Assembly (NCBI GenBank): GCA_947164795.1
Contig: CAMUXV010000005.1
Location: 1-46,556, forward strand
Source of the DNA: an uncultured Caryophanales bacterium
GTDB lineage: Bacteria; Bacillota_I; Bacilli_A; RF39; UBA660
Direction: 5' to 3'
DNA length: 46,556 nucleotides
Positions within the stretch are counted from its first letter, which is position 1; every line of letters starts with the position of its first letter. Below the pieces are notes generated by a model. It did no database searches. It was not told the DNA's origin and saw nothing but the letters and a program-made list of their open reading frames with translations. Below are positions 15,351 through 24,227 of the stretch, one piece after another. Position numbers and translations under genes: made by a program.

Positions 15351-17684
15351 ATGAAAATTAGTAATAGAGAGGTTAAAGACTTAGATGCTTATTTCAGACT
15401 TTCTAATTATTTATCGGTAGGACAATTATATTTACTGGATAATCCTCTTCTAAAAGAACCATTAAAATGGGAACATGTTAAAAAGAAAATAGTTGGTCAT
15501 TGGGGTACTGTACCAGGACAGAATTTTATATATACTCATTTAAATAGAATTATTAAGAATAATGATCTTAATATGATATATATATCTGGACCTGGCCATG
15601 GTGGTAATTCAGTAGTAGCTAATACTTATATTGAAGGAACATATACTAAATATTATCCTAATGTTACTGAAGATATAAATGGATTAAAGAAATTATTTAA
15701 ACAATTTTCTTTTCCTGGTGGAATACCATCGCATGCTGCACCGGAGACTCCTGGTAGTATTAATGAGGGAGGAGAATTAGGATATAGTGTTAGTCATGCT
15801 TATGGGGCAGTGTTAGATAATCCTACTTTAATAGCCGCTACTGTTATTGGCGATGGGGAAGCAGAGACTGGACCACTTCTTGCTAGTTTAAATTCCAATA
15901 AATTTGTTAATCCTAAAAGGGATGGAATAGTACTTCCAATACTTCATTTAAATGGATATAAGATTAGTAACCCTACGGTTCTTTCTAGAATAAGTGAGGG
16001 CGAACTAACTTCACTATTTTATGGACTGGGTTATAAAGTATATTATGTTGAAGGTTCTGATACTTATAATATGCATAAGAAGATGGCTAGTACTTTAGAT
16101 AAAGTAGTTAGTGATATTAAGAAAATATGGTATGATGCTAGAATTAAAGGTGAAGTAAAGAGAGTCTTTTATCCAATGATAATTTTAAGGACTCCTAAAG
16201 GATGGACTGGTCCTAAAGTATACGATAATAATAAAATTGAAGGTACTTTTAGAAGCCATCAAGTACCATTTAGTTTAAATAATGATGATGATTTAAGATT
16301 GTTAGAGAAATGGCTTAAAAGTTATAAGCCAGAAGAATTATTTGATGATAATGGTAAGATAAAGAAATATATTAAAAAAATAGTTCCTTATAATACTATG
16401 GGTGATAATCCTAATGCTAATGGAGGATTATTACTTAAAGAATTAAAAGTACCTAGTATTGATAATTATGCAGTAGATGTAAAAGAAAAAGGTACTATAG
16501 AAAAAGAGGACATGCGAGTACTTGGTAATTTTGTTAGAGATATAATCAAAAATAATCCTAATAATTTTAGAGTATTTGGTCCTGATGAGACTATGAGTAA
16601 TAGACTTAATAATGTCTTTGAAGTAGATAATAGAAGTTGGTATTTAAATAAAACTAATACTGATGAATATCTATCTTGTGATGGTAGAATAATGGATTCC
16701 TATTTAAGTGAACATACTTGTGAAGGATGGCTAGAAGGATATCTTCTTACAGGTAGACATGGATTCTTTGCTAGTTATGAAGCCTTTATTAGAATAGTAG
16801 ATTCAATGGCTAGTCAACATGCTAAATGGCTTAAGATGTGTAATGAAATTGGTTGGAGAAAGGATATAGCTTCTCTTAACTATGTGCTTACTTCTAATGT
16901 ATGGCAGCAAGATCATAATGGATATACACATCAGGATCCGGGATTTATTGATCATTTAGCTAATAAGAAAGCCGATGTTGTACGAGTATATTTACCTCCG
17001 GATAGTAACTGCCTTCTATCATGCTTTGACCATATAATTAAGACAAAGAATTATATTAATGTAATTGTTGCTTCTAAACATATGAGACCGCAATGGTTAT
17101 CGATTGAAGAAGCTAAAGAGCACTGTGCCAAAGGAATAAGTAAATGGGAGTTTGCTTCAAACGATGAAAAGGGTACAGATGTAGTATTAGTATCAATTGG
17201 TGAAGCTCCAACACTAGAAAATATGGCTGCGGTACAACTTCTTAGAGAATATTTACCTAGTGTTAGAGTAAGATTTATTAATATTGTTGATTTAATGAAA
17301 CTTGAGCCTAGTATGAGACATCCTCATGGACTTACTAATACCGAATATAATAAATTATTTACCAAGGATAAACCAATTATTTTTAATTATCATGGCTATC
17401 CAACATTAATTCATGAATTTACATATGAAAGATTTAATAAAAATATATCAGTTCATGGATATATGGAAGAAGGAACTATTACAACTCCATTTGATATGCG
17501 AGTAAGAAATGAAATAGATAGGTATCATATCGTTATCGATATCATTAATCATTTAGATATAAGTAAAAAAGAAGAGGGTAAAAGGGTTATAAAACTTATG
17601 AAAGATAAATTAAAATACCATGATTCTTATATTAAAGAATATGGTATTGATACAGAAGAGATTAGAAACTTTAAATGGAAGTAG
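15351..17684 (+). CDS. xfp: Xylulose-5-phosphate/fructose-6-phosphate phosphoketolase
   Basis: This 777-residue thiamine-diphosphate enzyme splits xylulose-5-P (and often fructose-6-P) with phosphate into acetyl-P and glyceraldehyde-3-P or erythrose-4-P. Family motifs are present in order: YISGPGHGGNSVVANTY (about 77-93), FSFPGGIPSHAAPETPGS, GELGYSVSHAYGA, GDGEAETGP (ThDP/Mg binding, about 167-175), VFGPDETMSNRL, and HQDPGFIDH near residue 524. The length is near the family norm (about 790-825). It implies a pentose or heterofermentative route yielding ATP through acetate kinase. Two small genes follow closely, 8 and 9 bases apart, and probably share its transcript. Confidence 0.95.
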   Translation: MKISNREVKDLDAYFRLSNYLSVGQLYLLDNPLLKEPLKWEHVKKKIVGHWGTVPGQNFIYTHLNRIIKNNDLNMIYISGPGHGGNSVVANTYIEGTYTKYYPNVTEDINGLKKLFKQFSFPGGIPSHAAPETPGSINEGGELGYSVSHAYGAVLDNPTLIAATVIGDGEAETGPLLASLNSNKFVNPKRDGIVLPILHLNGYKISNPTVLSRISEGELTSLFYGLGYKVYYVEGSDTYNMHKKMASTLDKVVSDIKKIWYDARIKGEVKRVFYPMIILRTPKGWTGPKVYDNNKIEGTFRSHQVPFSLNNDDDLRLLEKWLKSYKPEELFDDNGKIKKYIKKIVPYNTMGDNPNANGGLLLKELKVPSIDNYAVDVKEKGTIEKEDMRVLGNFVRDIIKNNPNNFRVFGPDETMSNRLNNVFEVDNRSWYLNKTNTDEYLSCDGRIMDSYLSEHTCEGWLEGYLLTGRHGFFASYEAFIRIVDSMASQHAKWLKMCNEIGWRKDIASLNYVLTSNVWQQDHNGYTHQDPGFIDHLANKKADVVRVYLPPDSNCLLSCFDHIIKTKNYINVIVASKHMRPQWLSIEEAKEHCAKGISKWEFASNDEKGTDVVLVSIGEAPTLENMAAVQLLREYLPSVRVRFINIVDLMKLEPSMRHPHGLTNTEYNKLFTKDKPIIFNYHGYPTLIHEFTYERFNKNISVHGYMEEGTITTPFDMRVRNEIDRYHIVIDIINHLDISKKEEGKRVIKLMKDKLKYHDSYIKEYGIDTEEIRNFKWK

Positions 17685-17692
17685 GTGATTAA

Positions 17693-18049
17693 ATGAACTA
17701 TACTATTATAAATAGGCCGACTAGCTTTAGACCTAATCATGTTCAAAGAGGTAATGAGCAAAAAACTAATATTGCTAGTATTTCTGGAGATATTCATAAG
17801 GAGTTATTAGAGGTATTTTCTCTTCTTCATGAACGACTTAGAACTACTTCGGATAAATTAGACTTTAATAGAGTGGTTGAAAATGTATTAGGTATAATTA
17901 GAGAGAAAAAAGCAGAACTAGCTAGGATAAAAAGATTAGAAGAAATGAAAGCTAATGCTGGCTTTACACTTGTTTCTATAGTTATTGTTCTTGGAATAAT
18001 AGGATTTTCGTTTATCACTTTCTTTGTTATAAAAGGAATTCTTTATTAG
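17693..18049 (+). CDS. Small tail-anchored membrane protein, unknown
   Basis: This 118-residue protein starts 8 bases after xfp with SD TAGGTGA. The first 85 residues are soluble, with helical, charged segments (DIHKELLEVFSLLHERLRTT, REKKAELARIKRLEEMK). The end is one hydrophobic helix, so the protein is probably tail-anchored with the bulk in the cytoplasm. That helix begins AGFTLVSIVIVLGIIGFS, which looks like a type IV prepilin helix but lacks the Glu at position 5 and sits at the wrong end. I do not recognise a family. Confidence 0.65.
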   Translation: MNYTIINRPTSFRPNHVQRGNEQKTNIASISGDIHKELLEVFSLLHERLRTTSDKLDFNRVVENVLGIIREKKAELARIKRLEEMKANAGFTLVSIVIVLGIIGFSFITFFVIKGILY

Positions 18050-18058
18050 GAGTGTTAT

Positions 18059-18316
18059 ATGGAATTTGATATTGTTAATGAAAATAGTGAGTTTAAATTA
18101 GGAAACATTTTATCGATATTTAAGTTGCCTAATAATAATAGAGAAATTGCTCTATTTACGATAAGTGCTTTTGATAGAGATGATGACTCATTAAATATTG
18201 CTTATATTAATAAGGATAAAGATGGTTATGATTATTTAGAAGAAATTGATGACAAAAAAGTATTTAATGAGGCTATGCTTGTAGTTAAAGATATGATGAG
18301 TATGATAAATAAATAA
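18059..18316 (+). CDS. DUF1292-like small acidic protein
   Basis: This 85-residue acidic protein has the beta-rich pattern of the DUF1292 (YrzB-like) family: NNREIALFTISAFDRDDDS, then LNIAYINKDKDGYDYLEEIDD and a closing helix NEAMLVVKDMM. The biochemical role of the family is unknown. SD AGGAGTG lies before the ATG. It is the last gene of the xfp transcript and ends in a hairpin shared with the convergent rluD-family gene. The family call is moderate because these proteins are short. Confidence 0.6.
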   Translation: MEFDIVNENSEFKLGNILSIFKLPNNNREIALFTISAFDRDDDSLNIAYINKDKDGYDYLEEIDDKKVFNEAMLVVKDMMSMINK

Positions 18317-18341
18317 TAAGAAGCGATGCTTCTTATTTTAT
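18315..18341. terminator. Bidirectional terminator (xfp unit / rluD-family gene)
   Basis: AATAAGAAGC (18315-18324) pairs with GCTTCTTATT (18328-18337), a perfect 10-bp stem between two converging genes, T-rich on both strands. Confidence 0.8.
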
Positions 18342-19172
18342 TATGTTATTTAATTCCTCTGGTATATTACTAGTAAAAGTAAATTCTTTATGAGTGATTG
18401 GATCTTCAATTACTAGAGTATGAGCATGTAAGGCGAGTCTTCCTAGAGGATTACTCTTACTCTTATAACGAGTGTCTCCTATTATAGGATGATTAATATC
18501 AGACATATGACATCTTATTTGATTTCTTCTACCAGTAGATATAAGTACCTTTACCATTGAATATTTTTTATTATTTTTAATAGTTTCATAATCAGTTATC
18601 GAGAATAATCCATCTTTATTTTTAGAAGAATAGACTTCTAGTGCTTTAGATTCTTTTAAGTAAGATTCAATATGCCCTTTAGGTGGAGTTATTCCTTCAA
18701 CAATAGCTATATATTCTCTTTTCTTGGCTAGGTTATTCCAATTATCTTGATATAACTTTTGTACTTTTTGGTTCTTAGCAAACATTATTACTCCTGATGT
18801 ATCAAAATCTAATCTATGTATTACAAATACTTTTTTCTTTTCTTTTTTTAAATAATCAGATACTTTTCTATATAAAGTGTTTTCTTTTTCATTCTTATTA
18901 CTAATAGTTAATAGTTTGGTAGGTTTATCTACCACTATAATATTATCATCTTCATATATAATTTTAAGTATTTCTTCTTTTATATTATAACCACTACTTA
19001 TAGTTATAATATTTCCAGGTATAAGTTTATAATCATATTTAGTTACTACTTTATCATTAACACTAATAAGTTCTCTTTTAAGTAGTGATTTAATATTATT
19101 TTTAGATTTACCCTCTATATTGTTTCTTAAATAATTATATAGAGTATCATTATTATCTACAATTAATTTCAT
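18333..19172 (-). CDS. RluA/RluD-family pseudouridine synthase
   Basis: This 279-residue protein has an N-terminal S4 RNA-binding domain (residues about 13-60) followed by the RluA-type catalytic fold. The active-site motif is HRLDFDTSG with catalytic Asp122. VDKPTKLLTI (81-90) and STGRRNQIRCHMSDINHPIIGD are also family signatures. It isomerises uridines in 23S rRNA or another structured RNA; the exact target among the RluA, RluC and RluD types cannot be decided. It is somewhat shorter than RluD (about 300-326). SD AAAGAAGGAG precedes the ATG. It has its own minus-strand promoter, divergent from the next gene. Confidence 0.9.
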   Translation of the reverse strand: MKLIVDNNDTLYNYLRNNIEGKSKNNIKSLLKRELISVNDKVVTKYDYKLIPGNIITISSGYNIKEEILKIIYEDDNIIVVDKPTKLLTISNKNEKENTLYRKVSDYLKKEKKKVFVIHRLDFDTSGVIMFAKNQKVQKLYQDNWNNLAKKREYIAIVEGITPPKGHIESYLKESKALEVYSSKNKDGLFSITDYETIKNNKKYSMVKVLISTGRRNQIRCHMSDINHPIIGDTRYKSKSNPLGRLALHAHTLVIEDPITHKEFTFTSNIPEELNNIIK

Positions 19173-19190
19173 AATTTCTCCTTCTTTATA

Positions 19191-19219
19191 ATTATAATAG
19201 ATGTAAAGTGAAATGTAAA
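19191..19219 (-). promoter_or_regulatory. Promoter of the rluD-family gene (minus strand)
   Basis: On the minus strand, TTTACA (19219-19214), 17-base spacer, TATAAT (19196-19191). Confidence 0.65.
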
Positions 19220-19220
19220 G
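19201..19220. repeat. Direct repeat ATGTAAAG x2 in the divergent promoter region
   Basis: ATGTAAAG occurs at 19201-19208 and 19213-19220, 12 bases apart, immediately before the plus-strand -35 at 19225. It overlaps the minus-strand -35. This could be a shared regulator site or chance in AT-rich DNA. Confidence 0.4.
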
Positions 19221-19224
19221 TTTA

Positions 19225-19253
19225 TTGACTTTCTATTAAGAGAATTTTATAAT
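19225..19253 (+). promoter_or_regulatory. Promoter of the transglutaminase-like gene
   Basis: TTGACT (19225-19230), 17-base spacer, TATAAT (19248-19253), one base from consensus in the -35. Confidence 0.8.
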
Positions 19254-19275
19254 GAAGTAGAAGGTTGTGAGGTAA

Positions 19276-20178
19276 ATGAGAAGTAAAGATTACGAAACAT
19301 ACAAGACAGATGTTATAAAGAAATATATTGATGTAAAGTTTGGAGACTTTAAAGATCAATATGATAATATGGATGAACTATATAGATATGTAAGAAGTAT
19401 TCAAAATCATTATTTTATAAATGGTAATTTAAGTAATGATTTTAGTTATATATCCAGATATTTAAAGAAGGCAGAGGAAGACTTACCAAAAGGCTTTATT
19501 ATGGAATCTAGTCCAAGGTTTAATCAAGAATTTAATAGTGAAGAAGAAGAAAAATTAAGATATATTATTTATAATGTTAGAAGTAAATTACTTAATAATA
19601 ATTTTAATGATTCACTTATAGATATGTGTTCTTATTGTAGTAACCTAGTATCTAGATGTGCCAATGAACTTGATATAAATACAAGAAGAATAATTATTTA
19701 TCCAGGTTTTACTAAAGAACATTCATTATTACATTATGGAAGTGGTTATCATGCTTTTAATATGGTAATGATAAATGATAAAAATTATATTGTGGATTTA
19801 ACTTATAGACAATTCTTTTTAAAAGATAGAAATTCTTTAGAAAGAATAGGTGTATGCGGTTTATCAAATACTTTACCTGGTAGATTCATGATGATGAATG
19901 AATCTAGGATGAAGACTGCTTCAAAATTATTAAAAGATGGCTATATTGAGATGACTGATGAAAATATCAAGAATTATTTTGATGGATTTGCATTATCATA
20001 TAGAAATGCAACCTATTATGAAGAAACTGATGATTTTAGTTTCACTACAATATACAGTCCTTATGATTACATAAGATTTATTTGTGAAGAAGATAGTCAA
20101 TTAAATCATGAAGGAATTGAAAGACTAGGATTTCAGAAGAAGATACTAAGAAACCCTAATATTAGATTTAATAAATAA
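19276..20178 (+). CDS. Transglutaminase/cysteine-protease-like protein
   Basis: This 300-residue protein has no signal peptide or membrane helix. A possible papain-like or transglutaminase-like triad can be seen: a Cys in DMCSYCSNLVSRC (Cys118, with Cys121 and Cys128), His159 in GSGYHAFNMV, and Asp174 in NYIVDLTYRQF. The Cys-helix, His-strand, Asp-strand order and spacing match the transglutaminase-like superfamily, whose members cleave or deamidate proteins or peptides. The N-terminal 110 residues and C-terminal 100 residues are not recognised. It has a strong own promoter and SD TGTGAGG. Substrate unknown. The fold call is inference from the pattern of three residues. Confidence 0.5.
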   Translation: MRSKDYETYKTDVIKKYIDVKFGDFKDQYDNMDELYRYVRSIQNHYFINGNLSNDFSYISRYLKKAEEDLPKGFIMESSPRFNQEFNSEEEEKLRYIIYNVRSKLLNNNFNDSLIDMCSYCSNLVSRCANELDINTRRIIIYPGFTKEHSLLHYGSGYHAFNMVMINDKNYIVDLTYRQFFLKDRNSLERIGVCGLSNTLPGRFMMMNESRMKTASKLLKDGYIEMTDENIKNYFDGFALSYRNATYYEETDDFSFTTIYSPYDYIRFICEEDSQLNHEGIERLGFQKKILRNPNIRFNK

Positions 20179-20228
20179 TTCGACAATTATTTTAGATGTA
20201 GTATGGTAATATTTAATAGGTGACTATT

Positions 20229-20666
20229 ATGAGGACATACTACATTTTTAATGTTAATAAATTTTATAAGTATATGTATAAAAATAATCCTTTTAAAATG
20301 TATAAGATATTTGAAGAAATATATTATTCAAGAAATTATGATAATAAGAGGGCATTTAGAGTAATGGAAGAAGTAGCAATTCCTTTTAACAAAATTATGC
20401 TTAATGAATATATTTACTTTGAATATAAACTTAAATATGGTTATAAAAGAAGTGACAATATTCATATACTTAATACTGATGAGAAGACTACTCTTAGAAT
20501 TAATAATTATAATATTAAATTAGAGACAGATAGTAATTATAGTACTTTTTTTGATGATATTAAGAGTTATAATACTAATTTATTTGTATGTGATTTTGAT
20601 AATAAGGATTATTTCTGGTTATCTAAATTAAATTCTTTACAAAAAGAGTATTCCATAGTAAAATAA
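20229..20666 (+). CDS. sirA: SirA-like inhibitor of DNA replication initiation
   Basis: This 145-residue protein resembles Bacillus SirA (YneE, about 148). It starts with a TYYIFNVN strand followed by an aromatic helix ([20 protein letters not shown]) and ends in a strand [20 protein letters not shown], which matches the FLAFDFN..YGWLNP end of SirA. In B. subtilis, SirA binds DnaA domain I and blocks new rounds of replication at the onset of sporulation. The next gene here is yneF, the same order as B. subtilis yneE-yneF, which strongly supports the call. ATG 20229 is chosen over an upstream GTG because TAGGTGA forms its SD. Overall identity looks low, so function is inferred. Confidence 0.7.
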   Translation: MRTYYIFNVNKFYKYMYKNNPFKMYKIFEEIYYSRNYDNKRAFRVMEEVAIPFNKIMLNEYIYFEYKLKYGYKRSDNIHILNTDEKTTLRINNYNIKLETDSNYSTFFDDIKSYNTNLFVCDFDNKDYFWLSKLNSLQKEYSIVK

Positions 20667-20688
20667 TATTACAAGGAGGAATAAGAAT

Positions 20689-20898
20689 ATGCTTTGGGAT
20701 ATATTATATGTAGTACTTGGTTTAATAGTAGGATTAGTAATTGGCTTCTTTTTAGCAAGAAAATTAATGAAGAAAGAACTTAAAAAGAATCCTCCTATTA
20801 ACGAACAAATGATAAAGACGATGATGAGTCAGATGGGAAGAACTCCTTCACAGAAACAAGTTAATCAAATGATGAAACAAATGAATAAGTTTATGTAA
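20689..20898 (+). CDS. yneF: UPF0154 membrane protein YneF
   Basis: This 69-residue protein has one N-terminal membrane helix ([20 protein letters not shown]) followed by the conserved UPF0154 tail: [38 protein letters not shown]. The family is near-universal in Bacilli and Mollicutes but its role is unknown. SD CAAGGAGGA. It follows the sirA-like gene by 22 bases, as in B. subtilis, and is closed by a hairpin terminator. Confidence 0.92.
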   Translation: MLWDILYVVLGLIVGLVIGFFLARKLMKKELKKNPPINEQMIKTMMSQMGRTPSQKQVNQMMKQMNKFM

Positions 20899-20916
20899 AT
20901 GAACTTATTTTTTTAT
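20884..20916 (+). terminator. Terminator of sirA-yneF
   Basis: AATAAGTT (20884-20891) / AACTTATT (20902-20909), then a T run. The stem includes the last yneF codons. Confidence 0.75.
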
Positions 20917-21050
20917 ATAATATTACTTGATTTATTTTCTATTTATGATAGTATAGAGATTACAACAATAAAAAGGGGATATGTTTGGGGTGCAAAAAAT
21001 TCACCGCAAAAAATCTTTTTTAAAAAAATAAAATATGAAAGGAGTAGAAT

Positions 21051-22004
21051 ATGAAAAATGATATAGCAGTAATAGATGAGAAAAGTATTAGGAATAAAAT
21101 ATATATTATACGTGGTAAAGAGGTTATGATAGATAGCGACCTTGCTGAAATATATGGATATGCGACTAGAGATTTTAACAAGTAAGTAAAGAATAATATG
21201 AATAAATTTGATAGTGATTTTATGTTTCAGTTAACTGAAGAAGAATTTAAAAACTTGATGTTCAAAAAATCCACATCAAGTTGGGGTGGAAGAAGAAAAC
21301 TTCCTTACGCTTTTACCGAGCAAGGTATATATATGTTAATGACTGTATTAAAAGGTGAAAAGGCTACTATACAGAGTAAGGCATTAATTAGAATATTTAA
21401 GAAAATGAAAGATTATATTATAGAGAATAATAATAATTTAGTAAGTTATGATGATATTCTTAAATTATCTCTTCAGACTAATGAAAATACTAAAGATATA
21501 AAAGAAATAAGAAAAGAAATGAAAATTATTAGTGATAAATTTAATAGTAATAATAAGTTTAAAGAAATATTAATATTAAATGGAAGAAGAGTAGAATCAG
21601 ATAACATATATAGTGAAATATATAGTATGGCTAAGAAGAGTATTTATATTATCGATGATTATATTAATTTAAAAACTTTAGTACTATTAAAAGATATAAA
21701 TAGTAAAATAAAAATAACTATCTTTAGTGATAATGTAAATAATAAATTACATAGATTAGAATATGAAGATTTTATTAAAGATTATCCTCATATTAATATT
21801 TCTTTTAAAGTAACGAATAATATTATACATGATAGATATATAGTACTTGATTATGGTAAAAGAAGTGAAAAGATATTTCACTGCGGCTCATCTTCTAAAG
21901 ATTCTGGCAATAGGATTACTTCAATTAATGAGATTAATGATAAAGAAGTATATAAGAATATAATAGATAATCTTTTAAGTAATGAAGAATTAATTCTTAA
22001 ATAA
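21051..22004 (+). pseudogene. ORF6N-domain protein interrupted by a nonsense codon
   Basis: The frame starts at ATG 21051 with SD AAAGGAG and reads into an ORF6N domain (KIYIIRGKEVMIDSDLAEIYG). At 21183-21185 there is a TAA exactly where the family has Gln (FNQQVKRN-type; here DFNK, stop, VKNN). The same frame continues without further damage to 22004: FMFQLTEEEF, LPYAFTEQGIYMLMTVL, then a coiled linker and a C-terminal PLD-like module with IHDRYIVLD and HCGSSSKDSG. ORF6N proteins are phage-type or accessory DNA-binding regulators of unclear role. Restarting at ATG 21198 would yield 268 residues without the N-terminal half-domain. One CAA-to-TAA change explains everything. Confidence 0.8.
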
Positions 22005-22009
22005 TCATC

Positions 22010-22038
22010 TTGCAAATAAAATAATTTTATTATATAAT
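22010..22038 (+). promoter_or_regulatory. Promoter of the 22067 gene
   Basis: TTGCAA (22010-22015), 17-base spacer, TATAAT (22033-22038). Confidence 0.7.
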
Positions 22039-22066
22039 AACTATCAATTTATGAAAGGGGATTATT

Positions 22067-23794
22067 ATGGTTAATTCTAATTATTTATTGCCTCCACAAT
22101 CAGTAAGCGAAAGGGTTATTAATCTTAGACTATTAACAAAAAAGGAAGTAGAGGGAAGACATAAATTAAGTATATTTAAAAAAATGGGTAGATGTTCTGC
22201 TGATACTACGGCGTATGTTTGTATAAATACTAAATATAATAAATGTTATACGATTGATGATCCTATTTCTTATACTTATTCATTTAGTAATAAAATATAT
22301 TTTTTTAATTCTGTCGATAATTGCGGCAATATTTTAAGTCCATCAGATATAGATAGTAGTTCTTTGGGTATCAGACCTGTATTTTCTATTAGAGACATTG
22401 AAGACTTAGAGCTTTCTATTGATAGGCAGGTCCCTGATTTTAATTATTACCTATTATATGGTTATTACCCTCAAGAATTTTGTTCTAATTCTATTGATGA
22501 TGTATTAAATACCTTGTATAAGATAAAAGACTCGACTGAACTTATAAAAACAGGCAACTCTTATAATGGTGATGAAGAATATATCTATAATAAAGAGAGA
22601 TACGTTAGAGCATTAGTTAAGGTGAATTTTTCGTGTGCTAAAGGAAATTATAACAAAGGAGATTATGTTTGGATAAAAGCAGAACCTATTAAATGGATTT
22701 ATGATAGAAAAAAGAAACTTCTTGTATCAGAAAAAATATTATATGGTGGTATTCCACTTGATGGAAAAAAAGATTATTTAAAAATATTAGCAAAAGAAAT
22801 GCAACAAGAAGTAGATAATACAAGAGTAGTAGATAAACCTAAAGAAGAAGTTAAATTATTAGAAAGTAAAACTGGTGAAGTAGATAAGATACTTGAAGAT
22901 ATTAAATATTATTTATCATATTATCATGGCAAAGAAGATGTTAATAAGATAGTTAATGATTTATTAAATGAATATAATAATAACTTAGAATTAATAAATA
23001 CTAGTAGAAGAAATAAAACTATTAATTTAGAAGTATCTAATAGAGATGTATTATATAATAATTTAATTATTAAGTTAGATATTATCTTAGATAAATTAAA
23101 GAAGAATTATGAAGATAATCAAAAATATATAGATATGATTAATATTATTAATTCTTTAAGACATTTACTAGAAGGAACTTCCACTATTGAAATGGATAAT
23201 GAATTATATAAAGATTTTAAATTAATTAGTGAAACAATACTTCCATTTATTGATGATAAAGAAAGAGAAGAGATAAAGAAAGAGTTATTAAATATCTTTG
23301 ATTCCAATAGTAGGGATATACTTGAGTTTTTAGATTCTATTCATATATTTAGTGAAAGTAGTATTAAGAGTTTGAAATATAATACTATAGATGAATTTGA
23401 GTTAGAATTAAGAAAAGAAATACATAATACATTAATTAAACTAAATAACTATGTAAATAGAAAAGATTTAATTAGTGAGATAATAGGTGGTATTAATGAT
23501 AATATTAATGGTATATATAGTGAAAGTAAGAATAAAGTTGTTAGTATATATTTAAATAGTATTTATAGTATTATCGAAAGTATTAATAATAAAGTTAATA
23601 TAGATAGAAATTATTATTCTTATTATATAGAAGAGATGAATAAAATATTAAATCTGGATTTAAATTATTCACTAAGTAATAAAGATATATTTAGACTATT
23701 ATTAAACACTTATAGTAGGTTATCTAGATTAGAAATGGAATTAGATAGTGAAATAAATATTAATGAATATAAAGTTAAAGTTAAAAATATCTAG
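22067..23794 (+). CDS. DUF6273-like N-terminal domain with long helical C-terminus
   Basis: This 575-residue cytoplasmic protein has no signal peptide. The N-terminal 230 residues resemble DUF6273-type domains: SLGIRPVFSI, a GYYPQE turn, VWIKAEPIKWIYDRKKKLLVSEKILYGGIPLD. From about residue 240 the sequence becomes low-complexity and helical, rich in Asn, Ile, Asp and Glu, with coiled-coil character to the end. The function of the head domain is unknown. It has a near-consensus promoter, SD GAAAGGGG, and a strong terminator, so it is a single-gene unit. The family name is a moderate call based on the W-I-x-x-x-P-I-K-W and LGIRPV patterns. Confidence 0.5.
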   Translation: MVNSNYLLPPQSVSERVINLRLLTKKEVEGRHKLSIFKKMGRCSADTTAYVCINTKYNKCYTIDDPISYTYSFSNKIYFFNSVDNCGNILSPSDIDSSSLGIRPVFSIRDIEDLELSIDRQVPDFNYYLLYGYYPQEFCSNSIDDVLNTLYKIKDSTELIKTGNSYNGDEEYIYNKERYVRALVKVNFSCAKGNYNKGDYVWIKAEPIKWIYDRKKKLLVSEKILYGGIPLDGKKDYLKILAKEMQQEVDNTRVVDKPKEEVKLLESKTGEVDKILEDIKYYLSYYHGKEDVNKIVNDLLNEYNNNLELINTSRRNKTINLEVSNRDVLYNNLIIKLDIILDKLKKNYEDNQKYIDMINIINSLRHLLEGTSTIEMDNELYKDFKLISETILPFIDDKEREEIKKELLNIFDSNSRDILEFLDSIHIFSESSIKSLKYNTIDEFELELRKEIHNTLIKLNNYVNRKDLISEIIGGINDNINGIYSESKNKVVSIYLNSIYSIIESINNKVNIDRNYYSYYIEEMNKILNLDLNYSLSNKDIFRLLLNTYSRLSRLEMELDSEININEYKVKVKNI

Positions 23795-23802
23795 TTTTGT
23801 CG

Positions 23803-23829
23803 AAAGCCTTTACAGGCTTTTTTCTTTTA
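23803..23829 (+). terminator. Terminator of the 22067 gene
   Basis: AAAGCCT (23803-23809) / AGGCTTT (23814-23820), loop TTAC, then T6. It also shows that the next gene starts after it, at 23863. Confidence 0.85.
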
Positions 23830-23862
23830 TTTATAATTTTATTAAATATAAAGGAGAAGATT

Positions 23863-24225
23863 ATGATACATACTATTGATATGGATAATGTAAAAAAAGT
23901 ATTTGGTATTTGTAACTATTATGATGAAATAATTAATTATGAGATAGAAGAAGATGATCTTATATCTTTTAATTTAATTGATTTTTATAAAGACTATGTT
24001 TTTAGTTATAAAGGTGATGATAAAATTAAATTAATTGATAATTGTATGTATAAGTATGTAAGTGATTATAATTATAGGAAGGGATTAAAAAATATTATTA
24101 ATAATAGGGATATTGATTTAAATAGTTATAAAAAGACTAATAAACTAATTAGAAAGATTATTAAATATGATGATAATTATGAAGATGAAAAGGTTAGGAA
24201 TATTGTTGTAAGTAAATGGATATAA
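23863..24225 (+). CDS. Hypothetical protein
   Basis: This 120-residue soluble protein, acidic at the start and basic at the end, is rich in Asp, Asn, Tyr, Lys and Ile. I recognise no family or motif. ATG 23863 has SD AAAGGAG 7-10 bases upstream. A longer reading from 23797 would cross a terminator and is rejected. Two bases after its stop begins the priA promoter region. Confidence 0.6.
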   Translation: MIHTIDMDNVKKVFGICNYYDEIINYEIEEDDLISFNLIDFYKDYVFSYKGDDKIKLIDNCMYKYVSDYNYRKGLKNIINNRDIDLNSYKKTNKLIRKIIKYDDNYEDEKVRNIVVSKWI

Positions 24226-24227
24226 CA

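Noticed and set aside
20981-21031. A 16-codon leader peptide upstream of the ORF6N gene, with an AAAAGGGG SD
   Set aside because: It is too short, has no stop overlap with the next start and no hairpins to support attenuation; composition is ordinary for AT-rich intergenic DNA.
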